A DNA stretch of 64,000 bases, taken from positions 124,001 to 188,000 of the forward strand of contig OZ025683.1 in assembly GCA_964019335.1 (NCBI GenBank). Direction: 5' to 3'. Origin of the DNA: Diplonema japonicum (taxonomy: Eukaryota > Euglenozoa > Diplonemea > Diplonemida > Diplonemidae). The first letter of the stretch is position 1, and every line of letters starts with the position of its first letter. The position numbers and the translations under genes were made by a program. Positions 59,095-64,000 of the stretch are shown here, piece by piece. The notes beneath the pieces were generated by a model. The model did not search any database and was not told the origin of the DNA. It worked only from the letters and a program-made list of their open reading frames with translations.

Positions 59095-59256
59095 TATGAG
59101 TTCATCCGGGTTTTAAAAAAATTTCTTTGTTTTTGATTATTTGACAAAAAAAACACAACACACAGAGATTAGAAAGTTTCCGGTGTTTTCTTTTTCTTCT
59201 TTTGCCACACAGCAGGGCCATTTTGTTGACCTTTTTTTTTTCTAGACAAACTCATA
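59095..59256. mobile_element. Deleted copy of the TA-flanked transposon family (about 158 bp)
   Basis: Ends: TGAGTTCATCCGGG starting at 59097 and its imperfect complement TAGACAAACTCA ending at 59254, both flanked by TA (59095-59096, 59255-59256). The left arm continues AAATTTCTTTGTTTTTGATT, almost the same as the inverted right arm of the 985-bp element (AAATTTCTTGTTTTTGATTA). The right arm read inverted contains GTCAACAAAATGGCC, like GTCAACAAATGACC at the other element's left end. So both ends are present, in opposite orientation, with the middle deleted. Confidence 0.75.
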
Positions 59257-59666
59257 TCTAGTCCTTTTTTTTTTCTTGTTCTGCTTTCCTTTTCTATTTC
59301 GTCCCGTCCTCATCTTTTTTTTTTTTCCCTTTCATGAAAAGGGGTATCTTGCTGTTGGGTGAAAAAAAAAAAAAAAAAAAACCCGCCCCTTCCGAGCTCT
59401 CCTGTTGCAGGGAAGAAGGAGGAAAACGGGGGGGGGGGGGGGGGGAACTCGCCGAGTGTATTGTAGTTCGTCTCACTCTGCTTCAGTGAGTAGTCTGAGG
59501 CAGCATGTCGAAAGGGAAAGAAAAAAAGAACCTTTTTACTATTTATGGGGGGGGGGGGGACGAGCAATTTTTCATTTTTTTATATTAGATGGAAGAAAGT
59601 AGAAAAAAAAAGAATTAAGAAAAGAAAAAAAGAATTAAAACCCGGATAAAAAAAAGAAGGAAGAAA

Positions 59667-59889
59667 CCCCCCCCCCCCCCCCCCCGGGGCTATGCTGGCA
59701 GGAAACGTGGAAACGTTTCCGTTCCCGTTTCCGTTTCCATACTTTTCAAAATTCTTATGGAAACGGCTTCCTTCTTAAGGAAACATAAGGAAACGTTTCC
59801 GTTTCCGTTTCCGTTTCCCCTTTTTTCAAAAAATGCATGGAAACGCGTTTCCATGCCAGCATAGCCCCGGGGGGGGGGGGGGGGGGGGG
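59667..59889. repeat. Fold-back element with C19/G21 arms and GGAAAC/GTTTCC repeats
   Basis: A C19 tract plus GGGGCTATGCTGGCA (59686-59700) is mirrored by TGCCAGCATAGCCCC (59854-59868) plus a G21 tract, a perfect 15-bp arm extended by homopolymers to 34 bp. The 153-bp loop is made of GGAAAC and its complement GTTTCC in many copies, including GGAAACGTTTCC and the palindrome ATGGAAACGCGTTTCCAT. It could fold into a long hairpin. Confidence 0.85.
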
Positions 59890-60750
59890 TAATAGCTGTA
59901 GGGTAATTCTCGTATTTTCGAGACTTTGAATATTTTTTTTCTCTTTTCCCCTGTTTTATTTCTTCTATTTTGCCTTCCACAATAGAAAAGGTATCGAGTG
60001 CACGCACAGAAACCTGGAGTTTTATTTTATTTTATTTTATTTTTTTAATATTGTGGGCAGTTGCATTAACACTTCTCCCCTCATTTTTTATTACAGTACA
60101 AATTACACAAAAAAAAACAAGAAAGTACCGTAGGAAGCTTAAGGAAGAGAAGGATGCTCTGGGAGAGGGAAAACCCCCTTCTTAAAAAAAAAAAATAAAG
60201 AAACTGTCTCAGCTACCTCTTTACTTTTTTTTTCTTTTTTTTTCTCCTCCTTTCTTGCTTTTCCTTCTCTCCTTTTCTCTTAACGGAGTTACTCCACCCC
60301 CCCTCCTCCCCTTCCCTTCGTCCTTCCCCTCTGGTCCCTCTAGGACAAAAAGAAAATGAAGAGGGAGAGGGGGAACGAAAGAAGATGGTATTAGAAAGTA
60401 TTTCTAGTAGGTCATTGCTAAACAGTTTTCAATGGTGATTCCCCCCACCCCCCCTTTCTCTTTTTCTATGTGGTTATACTGGTACATTTTTTTTTTTTTT
60501 TTTCCATCCTAATTATTTTTTTTCCCCTTTTTATCTGTTATCTCTTTCGTTATAACTCCCTCTGAGGGATCATACTCCTTCTCCCTGATTAGGGATTTTT
60601 TTTTTTTTTTTTTTTTTTTTCCTCCATATATTTCACTACTCCGCCGCGCTATTTATCCCCACATTTCTCGAAATTCTTCTTTTTTGTTGTTTTTTTTTTT
60701 GTTTTTTTTTTTTCCTCACGTAAAAAAAAAGAGGGGGGGGGGAAAAACCC
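59890..60750 (+). other. Spacer before CFAP45
   Basis: Contains TTTTA repeats (TTTTATTTTATTTTATTTTA near 60020), pyrimidine tracts, T21 near 60600 and an 8-nt G tract before the next start. A stretch 59996-60185 reads as a short membrane-helix-plus-basic peptide but has no ATG; see rejected items. Confidence 0.5.
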
Positions 60751-61593
60751 ATGAGCACAAAACCGAGAGGAGCTGAAAGCGAAGGCCAGTTGAAGAAAAG
60801 GGTTATTTCATCATATGGGGCGCCTGCAGAAGGAACCGTGGTGGTGAAGGCGAGTGAATTTATGCAGTGGAAGAATTTAATCGAATCTATGGAGAGGGAC
60901 AAGGCGAAAGCCACGGAGGTGGCTATGAACAAGGAAAAGCTGATGCGCAGCGCGGCAGAAAGAAAGGCTAAAATGATGGCCATCGACGAAGAAAAACGAG
61001 CAGCAGGCACAATCGAACCTATTGAGGACCTGGCAGAAAAGGTCTCCTCCAAAGAAACCCTCTCAAAGGCCCAACTCAAACTGGACGAAGAACTAGATGA
61101 AGTAAAATACATGAATAAAATCATGCTATATACCAAATGCGTCACAATTCGTGATGCTCAGATCAACGAGAAAAAAGCAATCGGGTTCGAGCGAGCGGAG
61201 GACGAGAAACAACTAGATATCATGATGGAAGTCGAACGGCTAAAAGCCCTCAAGATGTACGAGGAGCGCGAACAAAAACGGATCGAAAACAGAAAACGCG
61301 GCGCCGCCGTCATTCGCGCACAAATAGAAGAACGTGAACAGGAAAGGCTGCGTCGCTTGGAACTTAAACAACAAGAACAGGTTTAAAAAAAAAGGGGGGG
61401 GAAAGAAAAAAAATTTTTTCTGAAACAGGAGGCGATGTTACGTCATATCGAAAGGATGAAGGACGACGACAGGAAGGAGGGTTTGAAAAAGAAAGAAGCG
61501 GCGAAGAGGCTCATGGAGGACGTAGCGCTTGCTAACGCGGAACAGATAAGGCTGAAGAACAGACAGCGAGAAGTGGAACAGGTTTTTTTTTTT

Positions 61594-61625
<32 letters not shown>

Positions 61626-62342
61626 TTTCCCACCTTCTCACTAAACCACAGGCTGAAGACAGACGCAGGTCAGAATACATCAAAGAAAAGGACGCAAGAG
61701 AACAGGAGATCCAAGCCGAGCACGAAAGGGTTAAAAGCGAAAAAGAACGTGAAATCGCTCGCCTCCGCTCCCTACAAGAAAAGGCTCAAGACAAGCAAGC
61801 TGAACTCGACGCCCTTCGAGCGAGACGCGCACAAGAAGCTGCCGAACGGGAATTCCGCCAAAAGGAAAAAGAAGCCATTGCAAGGGTCACCGCAATCAAC
61901 GCCGATCTCGCCCGGGCGAGACAGTCTCAGAAGCTTGAAAAGGAACAGACTCTCACGGAACAAGCGAAGCTTGAGAACGAGGAGTTCGAGAGGATCATTG
62001 CTGTCCAAAGGCAGTGGGACAGCCAGGAGCAGTCAAAGAAGGAGCTGGAGAAGGAACGCAGACTCAAGAACGCCGAAGATCTCCGCATGCAGATCGAGGA
62101 GATGGAGGAATTGCGTAAAAAGGAAAGACGAGGGTTCTTGGAGGAGGGCAACAGGCTCAAAGCCCAGAGGCTTGCTGACGAACAGAAAATCGAGTTGATA
62201 AGAGAGGTATGGAGGGGAAAAAAAAAAAGAAATCTCCCTACAGCGTAAAATCCACGAGCTCAACAACTGTGCTGTTCCTGAGAAATATCGCAATGAGCTT
62301 CTCAAAAAGAAAAATATCGAGCCGCTCAGACCCAGTAAATAA
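60751..62342 (+). CDS. CFAP45: CFAP45 (CCDC19-type) axonemal microtubule inner protein
   Basis: Four phase-0 exons (60751-61380, 61429-61581, 61652-62206, 62244-62342) give 478 aa, close to the family's usual 500-550. The product is almost one continuous charged helix. Family marks: VVVKASEFMQWKNLIESMER, then LDEELDEVKYMNKIMLYTKC, VTIRDAQINEKKAIGFERAE and LDIMMEVERLKALKMYEERE; long E/K/R/Q-rich middle (QLEKE/LEKERRLKNAEDLRMQIEE type); end HELNNCAVPEKYRNELLKKK. CFAP45 lies inside the B-tubule of doublet microtubules and binds AMP in animals. Introns: GTTTAA...AAACAG, GTTTTT...CCACAG (a T tract broken by a single C), GTATGG...CTACAG. Exon 3 lacks an early ATG, so it is easily missed by ORF searches although it holds 185 codons. 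Confidence 0.88.
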
Positions 62343-62763
62343 AAAAAAAAAAAATGAAAGGGTGGTGGGGTAAGGGAGAGAGAGAGTTTTTGTTCATATA
62401 TGTGTGTTTTTTAGTAACGGGGAAGGAGGAAAAAAAAGAAGAAATGATGATGTTTATAGGTTTTTTTATTATCCCCCCATCTCCCCCCCCCCCCCCCCCC
62501 CACTTCTGACGGCGTGCCGCGAAAACGACGACAAAGAAGAACGGAAAAAAAAGAAGAAAAAAACCTGCAAAGGGGGGAGCGGCCATTTGACCCGTCCTTT
62601 TAAATATTTCCCATTACCCTTTTTTTTTCCCTCCCCCCCCTGATTTTTTTTGTATTGTTCCCCCCTCAATTTCTTTTTTTTAAAAAACCCCCCCCGTAAT
62701 TTACTTTGAGGGAAAAAAAAAAAAGAACAAGAAAACAAAAAAAAAGAAGAAAAAAATGCAAGT
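62343..62763 (+). other. Homopolymer spacer
   Basis: A tract after the CFAP45 stop, C17 near 62484, T/C tracts near 62620-62700 and A-rich runs before the next gene. No gene is seen. ATGCAAGTATG at 62757 includes an upstream ATG which is closed by TGA at once. Confidence 0.6.
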
Positions 62764-64000
62764 ATGACGCTTCTTGATGTCAAGGTAGCAGTATGGCCTG
62801 CAGACAAGTTTTTAGAGGAAAAGGTACAGGGCCAGCTGTTTCAAGACACATTGTCGGTTTTGAACCCAACCCACATGGTCGCCTTGATAGAGAGCAGGCT
62901 GCAGAAAGGCGGGGTCCCCCTCGCTGTCGGCAGGGTGGAGTACTACGATGAAGCGATCCAAAAATGGATGGACCTAATACCTGATCACGATTTGGCGAAG
63001 TTCAGCCAACCGGTCAAGATGAGGGTGTGGTCACGACGCAGAAAGTTTCTGTGCAAGGTGTATCCTTTGAGGGGAACGGTGTCCAACTACGCCCCTAGAA
63101 GCGTTTCGTTTTTCGCGCTGAACCTGAAAGAATTTGAAGACGAACTTCGGGCAAGACTTCCCCCGTCTGAACAAGATTTCAAAGATATCCTTCACAACGA
63201 CCCACGGACGGGGTGGGTTCTTTTAGAAACCCTTTCTGACATACCTGTTGATGCTGTTTACTCGGAGTTAAAACTGATCCCGAAAGAAAATTCACTGGCC
63301 ACCACTGAACGCAGAGAAGAATCACCCCTCCCACCGGACTTATCCAACTACAACGAAACACAAAAATTACAGCACATCATCGCATTGGAATCCGCGAGAA
63401 AAAAACACGATGAAGATAAACAAAGCGCGTCCGAAAAATACCTTCAAACCGTTAAGGAAAAAGACAAATCGGAAGATCGATCCTGGATGCCAACAAGGCT
63501 GTCTGTAAAACCTATGCTTCACACCACTGCAGAAGTCTCGTATTTACACAACGAGCAAATTCGAAACGCGTCTTCAGAAGGAAGGATCGAGGACCATTCA
63601 AAAAGGTTTCCGGACCCGAACAGAGATGAATGCTGCTACCCAGGTTCCGGACAGGTTCATTCTATGGAAAGCAGTGGACACGGGGATTTGAAAAGACAGG
63701 TTATTTCTTATATTAGAACGCTTCTTCAAGATGTTAATTCCCCGCTGGTCGAGTATCTGTCGCCAAGAGGGCTTCCTACCAATGACCTTGTTAATGTGAC
63801 CGCGCTTGTAGCTCATCATTTTTTGGTGAGATCTCCCTGTCGGCCTGGATTTGCGCTGTCTCCGGAGGATAAGGCGCACATTCACAGCCTTATGGCACAT
63901 GTTTTGTTGGAGCTACCTCATAACAAGAACAAAACTGCTGAGATGGCAGAGTTAGCAAGAGCTGAGGCGCGTTCACCTCCACCACAGCGGAATGTGAGCT
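62764..64000 (+). CDS. Unrecognised protein, runs off the window end
   Basis: From the ATG at 62764 the frame stays open for at least 412 codons to the last base, with no stop, so the gene is partial at its 3' side. N-terminal ~150 residues look folded (MTLLDVKVAVWPADKFLEEK, LNPTHMVALIESRLQKGGVP, MRVWSRRRKFLCKVYPLRG, LKEFEDELRARLPPSEQDF). A charged helix follows (~205-245, LQHIIALESARKKHDEDKQS), then a less ordered part and a helical segment DLKRQVISYIRTLLQDVNSP ... EYLSPRGLPTNDLVN ... SLMAHVLLELPHNKN. No known domain is recognised. Weak GT sites inside are not needed to keep the frame. An alternative ATG at 62757 is closed by TGA three codons later. Confidence 0.65.
   Translation, partial: MTLLDVKVAVWPADKFLEEKVQGQLFQDTLSVLNPTHMVALIESRLQKGGVPLAVGRVEYYDEAIQKWMDLIPDHDLAKFSQPVKMRVWSRRRKFLCKVYPLRGTVSNYAPRSVSFFALNLKEFEDELRARLPPSEQDFKDILHNDPRTGWVLLETLSDIPVDAVYSELKLIPKENSLATTERREESPLPPDLSNYNETQKLQHIIALESARKKHDEDKQSASEKYLQTVKEKDKSEDRSWMPTRLSVKPMLHTTAEVSYLHNEQIRNASSEGRIEDHSKRFPDPNRDECCYPGSGQVHSMESSGHGDLKRQVISYIRTLLQDVNSPLVEYLSPRGLPTNDLVNVTALVAHHFLVRSPCRPGFALSPEDKAHIHSLMAHVLLELPHNKNKTAEMAELARAEARSPPPQRNVS

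Noticed and set aside
59970-60185. Short frame encoding a membrane helix followed by a basic tail
   Set aside because: It opens with TTG, no ATG is available, and the helix is produced largely by a TTTTA repeat. A GTATCG...TTACAG intron is possible, but no upstream coding exon is visible.

Overview
The window is nuclear DNA of a flagellated single-celled eukaryote. The evidence is axonemal and intraflagellar machinery (an 11.5 kb dynein heavy-chain gene, a roadblock dynein light chain, CFAP45, a CCDC17-like protein, a kinesin), short GT-AG spliceosomal introns, a mitochondrial ribosomal protein with its own nuclear gene, an ER Bap31-like protein and chromatin proteins. About 30 genes lie on the + strand and none of the host-type genes lies on the - strand. 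Such one-way, promoter-poor packing with short spacers recalls Euglenozoa (a diplonemid-like protist is my best guess), but no spliced-leader gene or other marker is present, so the taxon is an inference. The standard genetic code fits: TAA, TAG and TGA all end genes.

Layout. 0.1-6.4 kb: a RAMA-PHD-SUMO-protease protein, an ankyrin protein, a KH/RG-repeat RNA-binding protein and an F-box-like protein. 6.8-11.1 kb: a kinesin whose gene seems to run on into a PH-like domain, and a predicted myristoylated protein. 12.2-23.8 kb: an axonemal dynein heavy chain in one uninterrupted exon. 24.0-28.7 kb: an unknown protein, a CAF-1 large-subunit-like protein, dynein roadblock light chain and a small protein. 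28.9-33.3 kb: a secretory-pathway block with a torsin/Clp-like AAA+ protein, a single-pass membrane protein with a degenerate AAA-like luminal domain, and a GH141-like secreted beta-helix enzyme. 33.8-41.3 kb: a coiled-coil protein, an EEP-family hydrolase, a membrane protein, an RNB exonuclease with one metal ligand missing, and a Bap31-like protein. 41.8-43.6 kb: a decayed piggyBac transposon. 43.7-52.9 kb: bL20m, a coiled-coil protein, a membrane protein, a CCDC17-like protein and a plant-type DYRK kinase. 53.2-54.2 kb: a TA-flanked non-autonomous transposon. 54.8-58.0 kb: a mitochondrial-type protein, a RING protein with a CaaX end and a U-box protein. 58-60.7 kb: a repeat-rich spacer with a second, deleted copy of the TA-flanked element and a fold-back element. 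60.8-64 kb: CFAP45 and an unfinished gene.

The most striking genome-level features are long homopolymer tracts (A, T, C and G, 10 to more than 30 nt) in nearly every spacer and many introns, very short introns (31-88 bp) with a GTATG donor and often a run of A directly before the acceptor AG, and A-runs directly before many start codons. Because of these introns, several genes continue past the stop that an intronless reading would give. I joined exons by reading frame and splice motifs; none of the splice models is backed by transcript data.
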